Shown here: positions 25,667 to 33,597 of the stretch, piece by piece
Position numbering within the stretch: position 1 is the stretch's first letter
How the letters are laid out: every line of letters begins with the position of its first letter
From: Winogradskyella sp.
GTDB lineage: Bacteria; Bacteroidota; Bacteroidia; Flavobacteriales; Flavobacteriaceae
Length of the DNA stretch: 36,064 bases
Assembly (NCBI RefSeq): GCF_013213975.1
Contig: NZ_JABSST010000031.1
Span: forward strand, 1-36,064
Reading direction: 5' to 3'
Notes under the pieces: generated by a model
The model's input: only the letters and a program-made list of their open reading frames with translations
What the model was told of the DNA's origin: nothing
The model's database searches: none
Program-made: the position numbers and the translations under genes

Positions 25667-26568
25667 TAGAAATAATGCAGCTTTACACGACCTTTGCTAT
25701 TCAGCTCTATTGCTGGAAAAGGCACCTTAATAAAGTTAAAAACATCAAATATTGTTTTTAAGAAGCGAGAATTTGTTCTGATTTTCGATAAATCAATATC
25801 TAAACTGAGATAATATTGCCTAACTCTATTTTCATTTTGGACGAAGTCATCATTAGCGTTTCCAGTAAGCATACCCTCTGCACCGTAGCCAAAAGCTAAA
25901 TTGAGCCAATTAGGAATCTTTTCCGATTTAATAAACGACTTAATATTAGCACTAAGCCAATACGTTTGACCATTGTAGTCCTTCAAAATCTCTTCAAATA
26001 GACCATTGCCAAGTTGATCTGGTCTTTCTTGAGCAAATTGTGTTCTATGAAAGGAATATTTTAAAACTACCCTTTGCTCCTGCCATAACAACTCTTGCCC
26101 AACGTACAACCCAGTTCCAAATGTATTTGCTAACATATCAGTCCAGGAAAAACCCCATTCTTCAGAAAAGCCATCCATTACTTCTACAGCAGTTAAAAAG
26201 CCTAATCCTAATGTAGACCCATATAATAATTGATCTTGCTTAGAAACTCCTGCCCAATTTAATGTTTGAGCGCCAATTCTACCCAATTGATAGGATGAAA
26301 ACACATGACCCAACTTATCCATCTGTAACCATTCCTCACCATCATCAATAGTTTTGAATTTTGAACGCGGATAATCAGCGTACCATAATTGATCCAAACC
26401 AATTAAGGTTATGGTGGCCAATGAAGCCTCTGTAATGACGACTGTATTACGTCGGGGTACATTCAAAGAATCACTTGGCTTTAAAAACCTAGAAACATTT
26501 GACTGAGCAATTAAGGAACTAGAAGTACACAATAAAAAAATAACACTATGGCATTTTAACCATTTCAA
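25660..26568 (-). CDS. DUF2279 family exported protein
   Basis: A 302-residue protein with an N-terminal signal sequence (VIFLLCTSSSLIAQ, cleavage near residue 22). The DUF2279 (YfiM-like) core follows: EASLATITLIGLDQLWY, DDGEEWLQMDKLGHVFSSYQLGR, YGSTLGLGFLTAVEVMDGFSEEWGFSW and DMLANTFGTGLYV. The C-terminus looks like outer-membrane strands ending in Phe. Function is not established; a periplasmic or outer-membrane location is likely. The start is TTG (26568-26566), three bases after the mltG stop; no ATG precedes the signal. Its place after mltG suggests an envelope role. Confidence 0.85.
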   Translation of the reverse strand: MKWLKCHSVIFLLCTSSSLIAQSNVSRFLKPSDSLNVPRRNTVVITEASLATITLIGLDQLWYADYPRSKFKTIDDGEEWLQMDKLGHVFSSYQLGRIGAQTLNWAGVSKQDQLLYGSTLGLGFLTAVEVMDGFSEEWGFSWTDMLANTFGTGLYVGQELLWQEQRVVLKYSFHRTQFAQERPDQLGNGLFEEILKDYNGQTYWLSANIKSFIKSEKIPNWLNLAFGYGAEGMLTGNANDDFVQNENRVRQYYLSLDIDLSKIRTNSRFLKTIFDVFNFIKVPFPAIELNSKGRVKLHYFYF

Positions 26569-26571
26569 TAC

Positions 26572-27615
26572 TTACCTATATATTCCTTGACTAGACAGAT
26601 AGCGCTGATATTCCCTTGCATTATTGTTGTGTTGCGCTAATGTTTTTGCAAACTTATGATAACCAACACGTTTTGCATCTACAGCAAAATAGAAGTAATC
26701 ATGCTTCTCAGGATTTAAAACAGCGTTTATGGCCGACAAATCAGGCATAGCAATTAATCCTGGTGGCAGACCTGCATTTTTATAGGTATTGTAAGGTGAA
26801 TCAATCTCTTTATGCACATTTAAGACACGTCTAATAACAGTGTTTTTATACTCAGGTAATTGGTAAGCCGCAAATTTAAGGGTTGGATCAGCATCTAATT
26901 TCATTCCAATACGAAGACGATTTAAATAAACTCCAGCAACACGAGGTTGTTCATCTGCTTGTTTTGATTCTTCATAAACGATAGATGCCAAGGTTACTAC
27001 CTCATCTAGAGTAAGATTTAATGCCTTGGCTTTTGCACGTCTAGAGTCATTCCAAAATCGATCATATTCTTTTAACATCTTATCTCTAAATCCCTCAGCC
27101 GAGGTATTCCAGAAAAACTCATAGCTGTTAGGTAAATACATACCCAAAGCCGTTGCCTGGGAAAATCCGTTTTCTTTAAGAAAAGTTGTGTCTGTCATAG
27201 CAGTAATTAACGCTATACTATCCGCTTCAATCTGCGAACCAATTCTTCCTGCCAATGCTTCTAAACTATGTTGATTGTTAAATGCAATTTTTAAAGGCAC
27301 ATTTTTACTTCTAATGGAATTAATAATCTCATTATTGTTCATTCCGTTTGAAATCGCAAATCGTCCCGCTTTAATATTATTCACATATTTTTTTTGCTGT
27401 GCCAAGGCATCAAAAGAATCCATATCCTCAAGTAATGGCTCTAGTTGTTGTCTTACTTGGAGATAGTTGGCACCTGAAGGTATTTCTATGTATAAAACCT
27501 CATCTTTAAACTTAGTATTTGGCTCAAACATAGCTCCATAAATGTAGTATGCTATTACTCCAAAAATCACCAATCCTATCAAGGCTATAGCCCAAAGTAT
27601 CTTCTTGATATACAT
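26572..27615 (-). CDS. mltG: Endolytic peptidoglycan transglycosylase MltG
   Basis: Inner-membrane enzyme that cuts nascent glycan strands and probably sets their length. The 347 residues have one N-terminal membrane helix (ILWAIALIGLVIFGVIAYYIYG), a LysM-like region (YIEIPSGANYLQVRQQL) and the YceG catalytic domain. The latter shows LASIVYEESKQADEQPRVAGVY, in two parts, with the conserved catalytic Glu in the EES triplet, then NRLRIGMKLDADPT and SPYNTYKNAGLPPGLI. The family usually has ASIVEKE; here the first Glu is Tyr, the second Glu position is kept. It lies 3 bases after the GNAT gene and upstream of DUF2279. Confidence 0.94.
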   Translation of the reverse strand: MYIKKILWAIALIGLVIFGVIAYYIYGAMFEPNTKFKDEVLYIEIPSGANYLQVRQQLEPLLEDMDSFDALAQQKKYVNNIKAGRFAISNGMNNNEIINSIRSKNVPLKIAFNNQHSLEALAGRIGSQIEADSIALITAMTDTTFLKENGFSQATALGMYLPNSYEFFWNTSAEGFRDKMLKEYDRFWNDSRRAKAKALNLTLDEVVTLASIVYEESKQADEQPRVAGVYLNRLRIGMKLDADPTLKFAAYQLPEYKNTVIRRVLNVHKEIDSPYNTYKNAGLPPGLIAMPDLSAINAVLNPEKHDYFYFAVDAKRVGYHKFAKTLAQHNNNAREYQRYLSSQGIYR

Positions 27616-27618
27616 AGC

Positions 27619-28143
27619 TTATGTATTAATACGTTGTAAAATATATTCATTATAGAACTCCTGTCCATCATAACTCCAGTCTTCTTTCAATCCTATTTTT
27701 TTAAAACCATTGCCTTCAAATAACTTTAAACTAGCTTCATTTCCTTCTGAAATATTAGCATATACCTGATGCAGTTGCAATACTTTAAAACAATAGTTTA
27801 TCAGAAGACTTAAAGCTTCTTTACCATAACCACTATTTCTTTTTAAATGGTCTTTAATTAAAATACCAATTCCTGCTCTTCTATTCTTAAAATTAAAATC
27901 AAAAACGTCAATTAGGCCAACGGTATTGTTATCGTTAGTACAAATTGCTAAACGTAATTGCTTAGCTTCAAAAATATCTTGTTTAGCATTTTCAAGATAC
28001 TGCTTTATTAAAAATCGGGAATAAGGTGCTTGAGTATCACTCAATTCCCAGAATGAAGTATCATTCTCAACCTCATAAACAAAGTTAAGATCTTCTGGCT
28101 CAAGAGCCCTAAGATAAATGTGGTCACCTTTTAAACTTACCAT
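27619..28143 (-). CDS. GNAT family N-acetyltransferase, RimJ/RimL-like
   Basis: A 174-residue acetyltransferase of the RimL/SpeG type: LRALEPEDLNFVYEVEND at the start, VGLIDVFDFNFKNRRAGIGILI in the centre (strands around the acetyl-CoA site), RNSGYGKEALSLLINYCF as motif A, and NEASLKLFEGNGFKKIG as motif B. The substrate is unknown. It overlaps dapF by 7 bases and sits 3 bases before mltG, a dapF-GNAT-mltG order I associate with Flavobacteria. The context hints at envelope metabolism but does not fix the substrate. Confidence 0.9.
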   Translation of the reverse strand: MVSLKGDHIYLRALEPEDLNFVYEVENDTSFWELSDTQAPYSRFLIKQYLENAKQDIFEAKQLRLAICTNDNNTVGLIDVFDFNFKNRRAGIGILIKDHLKRNSGYGKEALSLLINYCFKVLQLHQVYANISEGNEASLKLFEGNGFKKIGLKEDWSYDGQEFYNEYILQRINT

Positions 28144-28916
28144 TGCAATTCGCCTTTAAAAACTTGTTTAGCAGGACCAATTAACCAAATATTTTGATAA
28201 CCATTTACATCGGTATCAAACTTCACTTTTAACTCTCCACCTTGAGTTTTTAGAATTACTTTATTGGTTGTTGTTTTTGCAGTCTTATGCATGGCTAGTG
28301 CCACCGCTGTAACTCCAGTACCACAAGATAAGGTCTCATCTTCTACTCCTCGTTCATAGGTTCTAACTGCAAATCGATCTGAAGAAATTTGTTCAACAAA
28401 ATTTACATTGCTACCAGCTTTTCCATATGGTTTGCCATAGCGTATAGAAGCACCTTTGAGCTTTACATCCAAATCTTGAATATTGGAAACCATTTCTACA
28501 TGATGCGGAGAACCAGTATCTAAAAAGACATGATTTTCAAAAGAAGTAATTGCATCTACATTCTGCATCTGCAATTCTACCATGTCATTATCAATTTTTG
28601 CTTTGTGTAATCCATCAATAGCAATAAACTCGGTATCTCTATCCACAATACCTAGAAAATGTGCAAAAGCACTGATGCAGCGACCACCATTACCACACAT
28701 GCTACTTTCGTTGCCATCAGCATTGAAATACACCATCCTAAAATCAGAATTTTTGTCATTCTCTAATAGGATAAATCCGTCCGCCCCAATGCCAAATCGT
28801 CGATCACATAGTTCTGCAATACGTTTGGTATCATTTTTGTTAATAACATCTAAACGATTATCAACGATGATAAAATCATTTCCAGTGCCTTGGTATTTGT
28901 AAAACGGTATGCTCAT
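28137..28916 (-). CDS. dapF: Diaminopimelate epimerase
   Basis: Converts LL- to meso-diaminopimelate for peptidoglycan and lysine, without cofactor. The 259 residues carry both catalytic cysteines: Cys74 in SSMCGNGGRC and Cys198 in LSCGTGVTAVA, plus YQGTGNDFIIVD at 8-19 and RRFGIGADGFIL at 39-50. It heads the minus-strand cell-wall cluster and is divergent from htrA across a 151-base gap. dapA of the same pathway is 21 kb away in this window. Confidence 0.96.
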   Translation of the reverse strand: MSIPFYKYQGTGNDFIIVDNRLDVINKNDTKRIAELCDRRFGIGADGFILLENDKNSDFRMVYFNADGNESSMCGNGGRCISAFAHFLGIVDRDTEFIAIDGLHKAKIDNDMVELQMQNVDAITSFENHVFLDTGSPHHVEMVSNIQDLDVKLKGASIRYGKPYGKAGSNVNFVEQISSDRFAVRTYERGVEDETLSCGTGVTAVALAMHKTAKTTTNKVILKTQGGELKVKFDTDVNGYQNIWLIGPAKQVFKGELQW

Positions 28917-28959
28917 ATCTGGTTGACAAATATAAGAATATTAGACTGTAAAACGAGCT

Positions 28960-29041
28960 GTTAAAAGGCCGTTAAAGTTGACGTTAAATAGTCGTTAAAA
29001 TAGATTTGAAAATCAATAAATACATAAATTTAGTCGTTAAA
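28960..29041 (+). repeat. Helically phased GTTAAA repeat array over the htrA promoter
   Basis: GTTAAA occurs at 28960, 28971, 28983, 28994 and 29036. Spacings are 11, 12, 11 and 42 bases, near one helical turn or four. The last two sit in an exact 11-base repeat TAGTCGTTAAA (28989-28999, 29031-29041). Two copies lie upstream of the -33 TTG, two in the spacer before the -7 element, one in the leader. This looks like a multi-site operator for a DNA-binding regulator, but no regulator is known to me. Confidence 0.7.
28978..29008 (+). promoter_or_regulatory. Predicted htrA promoter (TTG-N20-TAGATTTG)
   Basis: A -33 TTG at 28978-28980 and a -7 TAGATTTG at 29001-29008, 20 bases apart, fit the Bacteroidota sigma-A consensus. 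Transcription would start near 29015, giving a leader of about 53 bases before the ATG at 29068. It is interleaved with the GTTAAA repeats. Confidence 0.6.
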
Positions 29042-29067
29042 CAATTAAACTTAAATTATCTGAAATT

Positions 29068-30471
29068 ATGAAGAAGATTTTAATGTTATTAAGTGTGTCT
29101 ATATTAGGTGGTGTATTAACTTTAGGTGGCTATAAGCTTTTTATCGAAGAAAAAAATAGTCAGACAGCCGTTGAGCAAGTTTCAGAACTACCAATTTTCG
29201 TACCTACAAACACAACAACGGATAGTTCATCTATAATTGCGCCCAATTTTGTTGATGCAGCAGAAAAATCCTTAGATGCTGTGGTACACGTAAAAAATAC
29301 AGCCATTGTCTCGGCTCCCACAACTATGTCTGATTTCTTTTTTGGCCGCAGTCAACCAAGAGCTCAAGTGGGTACTGGCAGCGGTGTTATAATTTCTCCA
29401 ACAGGATATATTGTAACGAATAATCACGTGATCCAAAATGCGAATGAAATAAGTATTACTTTAAATGACAACAAAACTTATATGGCAGAACTTGTTGGGA
29501 CTGATGAGGCTACCGATATTGCCCTGATTAAAATTGAAGCAGATAAAGACTTACCGTTTATGGCATTTGGGGATTCTGACAGCGCTAAAATTGGTGAATG
29601 GGTATTAGCCGTTGGTAATCCTTTTAATTTAAACTCTACAGTAACAGCTGGTATTATCAGTGCTAAATCGAGAGATTTAAGTGGTAGAAACACACAGTCC
29701 TTTATTCAAACCGATGCAGCAGTGAATCCTGGTAATTCTGGCGGAGCTTTAGTAAATACCAATGGTGATCTTATTGGTATTAATACAGCAATTTCCTCAA
29801 GGGATGGATCTTATATTGGCTATTCTTTTGCTGTACCGAGTAATATTACTCGTAAGATTGTAAATGATATCATGGAATATGGTAACGTACAAAACGGCAT
29901 ATTAGGTGTTGTTGGTGGCGCCTTAAATAGTAAGTTTGCTCAGGAAAATGGATTAGACATCGCAGAAGGTTTCTATGTGAGTGAAGTTACCGAAGATACT
30001 GGAGCCGAAAAGGCAGGTATCCAATCTGGAGATATAATTAGAAAAATTGATAATGTTGAAATCAGTAAGTTCTCAGATTTAACAGGTTATCTAAAAACTA
30101 AAAGTCCAGAGGATGTTGTGAATGTGACTTTAATAAGAGATGGGGAAGAAGAAATTGTTCCTGTAACACTTTTAAAACCATCAATCACTATCCTACAACC
30201 TATAGGAAAGTTGCGAAATACAACAAAAAAAGATTTAGAAAAATATAATATCGATTATGGAGTTAAAATCTCCGAGTTTTACGAGGACTACAAATCCGAT
30301 TGGTATAATGCAGGTGTACAAGAAGGTAGTATCGTAACAAAAATTAATGGTAAAAAACTTTTCTCTGTTGATGATGTGCAAAACGCAGTTAAAACTAGAA
30401 GTTTTAATAAGCCACTTTTAATTGAAGTAATAAATAAAGAAGGTGAAAAAGTAGTTTATAGTTTTAGGTAA
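29068..30471 (+). CDS. HtrA/DegP-family periplasmic serine protease
   Basis: A periplasmic protease/chaperone for misfolded envelope proteins. The 467 residues start with a membrane-spanning or signal segment (ILMLLSVSILGGVLTLGGY). The trypsin-like domain has the full triad: His120 in TNNHV, Asp150 in ATDIALIK, Ser224 in NPGNSGGAL. A first PDZ domain runs at about 275-365 (GILGVVGG, AGIQSGDIIRKID), then a shorter second PDZ-like domain (AGVQEGSIVTKINGK, about 400-467). Length and layout match DegQ/DegP. It has its own promoter with a repeat array, suggesting stress control, and a terminator behind it. Confidence 0.94.
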   Translation: MKKILMLLSVSILGGVLTLGGYKLFIEEKNSQTAVEQVSELPIFVPTNTTTDSSSIIAPNFVDAAEKSLDAVVHVKNTAIVSAPTTMSDFFFGRSQPRAQVGTGSGVIISPTGYIVTNNHVIQNANEISITLNDNKTYMAELVGTDEATDIALIKIEADKDLPFMAFGDSDSAKIGEWVLAVGNPFNLNSTVTAGIISAKSRDLSGRNTQSFIQTDAAVNPGNSGGALVNTNGDLIGINTAISSRDGSYIGYSFAVPSNITRKIVNDIMEYGNVQNGILGVVGGALNSKFAQENGLDIAEGFYVSEVTEDTGAEKAGIQSGDIIRKIDNVEISKFSDLTGYLKTKSPEDVVNVTLIRDGEEEIVPVTLLKPSITILQPIGKLRNTTKKDLEKYNIDYGVKISEFYEDYKSDWYNAGVQEGSIVTKINGKKLFSVDDVQNAVKTRSFNKPLLIEVINKEGEKVVYSFR

Positions 30472-30495
30472 ATGACCTTAAAATTGTTTTAAAAT

Positions 30496-30526
30496 AACCC
30501 TTTAAAGTGTAATTCTTTGAAGGGTT
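30496..30526 (+). terminator. Rho-independent terminator after htrA
   Basis: A 12-bp stem with one G-U pair (30496-30507 with 30515-30526; AACCCTTTAAAG/CTTTGAAGGGTT), 7-base loop, followed by a T-rich run to 30534. It separates htrA from the GAPDH gene. Confidence 0.82.
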
Positions 30527-30568
30527 TTTATTTTCGGTAAAATGTGCTACGAAAACGTTTGAAATATG

Positions 30569-30576
30569 TATTTTTG
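30569..30576 (+). promoter_or_regulatory. -7 promoter element for the GAPDH gene
   Basis: TATTTTTGC at 30569-30577, 32 bases before the terminating edge of the leader at ATG 30609, matches TAnnTTTG with trailing C. Transcription would begin near 30583. No clear -33 TTG lies about 20 bases upstream. Confidence 0.5.
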
Positions 30577-30608
30577 CGCCAAATTAAACACCAATAAACC
30601 AAAACAAA

Positions 30609-32057
30609 ATGGGTTTTAACGACACTTACGAAAAAGAGTTAGCGTTTCAAGCCGATCGTCGCAGAGCAACGGTCGAATTTATTAAAACTGTGAGCGACCT
30701 TTGGTACGACAATTCCATTGAGCTCGTTCTCTTCAGAAATCAATTAATGGATAGAAAAGTGAGCGAAATTTTAAATCTGCATGAATATGCAGGTGAATTT
30801 GTTCAGAAACCAATATCAATTTTTGATTCTGTCGAAATTGCACAAGCCATTAAAAAACTTAACCTTCCCCCTGCTAAACTAGACATTGGTAAACTGACCT
30901 ACGAGTATCATCTAGAAGATCAGAAATATGAAAATGCGACGGCTTTTGTTGCTTCCAAATTAGTTGACGCAAAAAAATCCAAAAATATTGAACCAAAAGA
31001 TGTTATACTCTATGGCTTCGGTAGAATTGGAAGACTAGTTGCGCGCGAATTAATGACACGCACAGGTAAAGGCAATCAATTAAGATTGAGAGCCATCGTA
31101 ACTCGTGGTGAGATTAACAAAACTGTCTTAGAAAAGCGTGCTTCATTACTAAGAAACGATTCTGTTCATGGAGATTTCTCTGGAATGGTAAATGTTGATA
31201 TTAAAAACAGTGCATTAATTATTAATGGTACTACAGTTAATGTTATCTCAGCAAATGCACCAGAGGATATCGACTATACTAAATATGGTATTAGTAATGC
31301 CCTTGTTATTGATAACACAGGTGCATTTAGGGATGATAAAGCACTGGCTAGACATTTAAAGGCTAAAGGTGTAAGTAAGGTTCTGCTTACGGCACCAGGA
31401 AAAGGAATTCCTAATATCGTACATGGAGTTAATCACCTAGAATATAATCCTGATAAAGTTCATATTTTCTCAGCAGCATCTTGTACGACTAATGCTATCA
31501 CACCAGTACTAAAAGCTATTGAAGATTCCTTCGGTGTCAAATCTGGACACTTAGAAACCATTCACGCATATACAAACGACCAGAACTTAGTAGATAATTT
31601 CCATAATAAATACAGACGCGGTAGAGCCGCCGGATTAAATATGGTAATTACTGAGACTGGAGCTGGAAAGGCGGTAAGTAAAGCATTGCCTTCTTTAGAA
31701 GGAAAGTTAACATCTAATGCCATTAGAGTACCTGTTCCAAATGGATCTCTCGCTATTCTGAACTTAGAATTAGATAAAAAGACTTCAGTCGAAAGTCTCA
31801 ATACCATAATGAAAAAATATGCGCTCGAAGGCGATTTAGTTGAGCAGATTAAATACGAAATGAGCGATGAACTCGTTTCTAGTGATATCGTTGGGAGTTC
31901 TGCACCTTCAATCTATGATAGTAAAGCTACAATTGTGAGAACAGACGGCAAAAATGCTATCCTATATATATGGTATGATAACGAATATGGTTATAGTCAT
32001 CAAGTCATTAGACTTGCAAAATATATTTCTAAGGTAAGACGATACGCTTACTATTAG
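30609..32057 (+). CDS. Glyceraldehyde-3-phosphate dehydrogenase, long Bacteroidota form
   Basis: Oxidises and phosphorylates glyceraldehyde-3-phosphate in glycolysis or runs in reverse. The core has the NAD-binding YGFGRIGR (135-142), catalytic Cys292 in SAASCTTNAITP, His in LETIHAYTNDQ, and IWYDNEYGYSHQV near the end. At 482 residues it is about 145 longer than the usual 335. The extra part is an N-terminal extension of about 130 residues (helical, charged; NDTYEKELAFQADRRRATVE at the start) without signal peptide. Long GAPDHs of this kind occur in Bacteroidota; the role of the extension is unknown. Flanked by terminators, so a single-gene unit. Confidence 0.93.
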   Translation: MGFNDTYEKELAFQADRRRATVEFIKTVSDLWYDNSIELVLFRNQLMDRKVSEILNLHEYAGEFVQKPISIFDSVEIAQAIKKLNLPPAKLDIGKLTYEYHLEDQKYENATAFVASKLVDAKKSKNIEPKDVILYGFGRIGRLVARELMTRTGKGNQLRLRAIVTRGEINKTVLEKRASLLRNDSVHGDFSGMVNVDIKNSALIINGTTVNVISANAPEDIDYTKYGISNALVIDNTGAFRDDKALARHLKAKGVSKVLLTAPGKGIPNIVHGVNHLEYNPDKVHIFSAASCTTNAITPVLKAIEDSFGVKSGHLETIHAYTNDQNLVDNFHNKYRRGRAAGLNMVITETGAGKAVSKALPSLEGKLTSNAIRVPVPNGSLAILNLELDKKTSVESLNTIMKKYALEGDLVEQIKYEMSDELVSSDIVGSSAPSIYDSKATIVRTDGKNAILYIWYDNEYGYSHQVIRLAKYISKVRRYAYY

Positions 32058-32078
32058 AATACTACTTGAAATGGTTAG

Positions 32079-32108
32079 AAAAAATCTTGTCTTTAGGCAG
32101 GATTTTTT
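32079..32108 (+). terminator. Rho-independent terminator after the GAPDH gene
   Basis: A 13-bp stem with two G-U pairs (AAAAAATCTTGTC, 32079-32091, with GGCAGGATTTTTT, 32096-32108) and a 4-base TTTA loop. The T run forms the 3' arm, 22 bases after the GAPDH stop. Confidence 0.8.
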
Positions 32109-32202
32109 CGTTTTATGTTAAAGTTGATAAAAGAAAGGTGCTTTAACGCAACCCAATTGCATTTTTTGCATCTTAGTATAAATTAAATCATTTAATCTTA
32201 CT

Positions 32203-32718
32203 ATGAAAAAGCCTGTTCTATTCATTACAATACTGAGTCTACTTATTTTTCAGGCTTGTATTGGCTGGGGAAGTGATGATGCCATCATCGAACCTGAACC
32301 CTTTAGTAATTACGAACCTGTGGTTATGCAACGTAGTGCTTTTGAAACCACAACCATTTTCGAATCTATACCTAGAACCATCGAAAACTCAGGAAAAATT
32401 TATGTGAAAGATGACCTTATTTTTATAAACGAAATTAATAAAGGGTTCCACTTTATTAATAATGCTAACCCAAGCAATCCGGTTAATGTTGGATTTGTTC
32501 AAGTATTAGGCTCTTCTGACCTCAGCATAAAAGGAAATGTTTTTTATGCAAATAATGCTACAGATTTAATTGCTTTTACTATTGATGAAAACAATCAATC
32601 CTTAACCATTACCAAACGCCTGGAAAATGTATTTCCTCAAATTTGGACACCAAACGGACCAGGCTTCTACAGCGTTGCACCAAACGAGATAATAATAGAT
32701 TGGGAACTCATAAATTAA
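32203..32718 (+). CDS. Lipoprotein with LVIVD-type propeller repeats (short)
   Basis: A 171-residue lipoprotein (lipobox IFQAC, Cys19) followed by GWGSDD, an acidic stretch of the sort that can direct lipoproteins to the cell surface in this phylum. The body holds about two beta-propeller-like repeats (KIYVKDDLIFINEINKGFHF, NNANPSNPVNVGFVQVLG, DLIAFTIDENNQSL), resembling LVIVD repeats. That is too few for a closed propeller alone. It lies 5 bases upstream of a second lipoprotein with the same repeats, suggesting they act as a pair. Function unknown. Confidence 0.75.
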   Translation: MKKPVLFITILSLLIFQACIGWGSDDAIIEPEPFSNYEPVVMQRSAFETTTIFESIPRTIENSGKIYVKDDLIFINEINKGFHFINNANPSNPVNVGFVQVLGSSDLSIKGNVFYANNATDLIAFTIDENNQSLTITKRLENVFPQIWTPNGPGFYSVAPNEIIIDWELIN

Positions 32719-32723
32719 GCGCC

Positions 32724-33464
32724 ATGAAAAGACTATATTTAATTTTAGCATTGGTTCTATTAGCATGTAGTTCTGATAGCACGTCATCAAACGATTCAGC
32801 AACCTTAAACGAATCTAGTGGTCAAGGTGGGTCCTTAGCGCGCTTTGCCATTTATCTCGATTATCTTTTTGTAGTAGACGACACGAATCTAAATGTGTTT
32901 AGCATAACCGATCGAGAAAATCCTGTACAAGTTAATACGATAGCAATTGGGTGGAATATCGAAACCCTATTTAATTATAAGAATTACCTCTATATGGGTT
33001 CGCGTAATGGTATGTATATTTATAATATCGATAATCCTGAAACTCCAACATATGTTTCAGATGTGGAACACTTTACAGCTTGTGATCCAGTAGTTGCTAA
33101 TGACACACATGCCTTTGTGACCTTACATACCAATATAGGTTGCGGTACTGATATAAATGTTTTAGAAATATATGATGTCACTGAGGTCACAAATCCGATT
33201 TTAATTTCTTCTAGAAATTTAACAAAGCCTATCGGTCTAGGTCTCTATGGCAATTACCTTTTTGTTTGTGATGATGAAGTTAAGGTGTTTGATGTTTCGA
33301 ATCCAGAAAATTCGAGCTTAGTAACTTCGGTAGACGTTAATGCATTTGATGTAATTATTAATCAAGGCCGCTTAATTTTAATTGGAGAAAATGGGCTTTA
33401 CCAGTACAATTTAGATCACACTAATATCACAAATATCAGTCATTTAAGTACGATAAACATCTAA
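32724..33464 (+). CDS. Lipoprotein with LVIVD-type propeller repeats
   Basis: A 246-residue lipoprotein (LALVLLAC, Cys15, then a Ser/Asp-rich linker). It carries about five repeats of 35-40 residues, each pairing a strand like YLDYLFVVDD, YKNYLYMGSR or YGNYLFVCDD with a DxxNPxxP-like turn (ITDRENPVQV, NIDNPETPTYV, DVTEVTNPILI, DVSNPENSSLV). This is the LVIVD/beta-propeller pattern. I start at the ATG at 32724, which gives the lipoprotein signal; an upstream ATG at 32643 in this frame would run inside the previous gene. The function is unknown; surface binding is inference. Confidence 0.8.
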   Translation: MKRLYLILALVLLACSSDSTSSNDSATLNESSGQGGSLARFAIYLDYLFVVDDTNLNVFSITDRENPVQVNTIAIGWNIETLFNYKNYLYMGSRNGMYIYNIDNPETPTYVSDVEHFTACDPVVANDTHAFVTLHTNIGCGTDINVLEIYDVTEVTNPILISSRNLTKPIGLGLYGNYLFVCDDEVKVFDVSNPENSSLVTSVDVNAFDVIINQGRLILIGENGLYQYNLDHTNITNISHLSTINI

Positions 33465-33597
33465 CTAGTTATTTGTAATCGTATATACATAGCCTTGCAG
33501 AATTGTAAGGCTATTTGTTTGATAATTTATATATGATATGCTCATAAAATCATTATCTTGGCACTTAATTAATCACTCAACCAAAACTAAATTAAGA

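Noticed and set aside
32182..32196. ATTAAAT-c-ATTTAAT palindrome just before the first propeller-repeat lipoprotein
   Set aside because: It is made of A/T only, apart from the centre, in AT-rich DNA; chance is a sufficient explanation.
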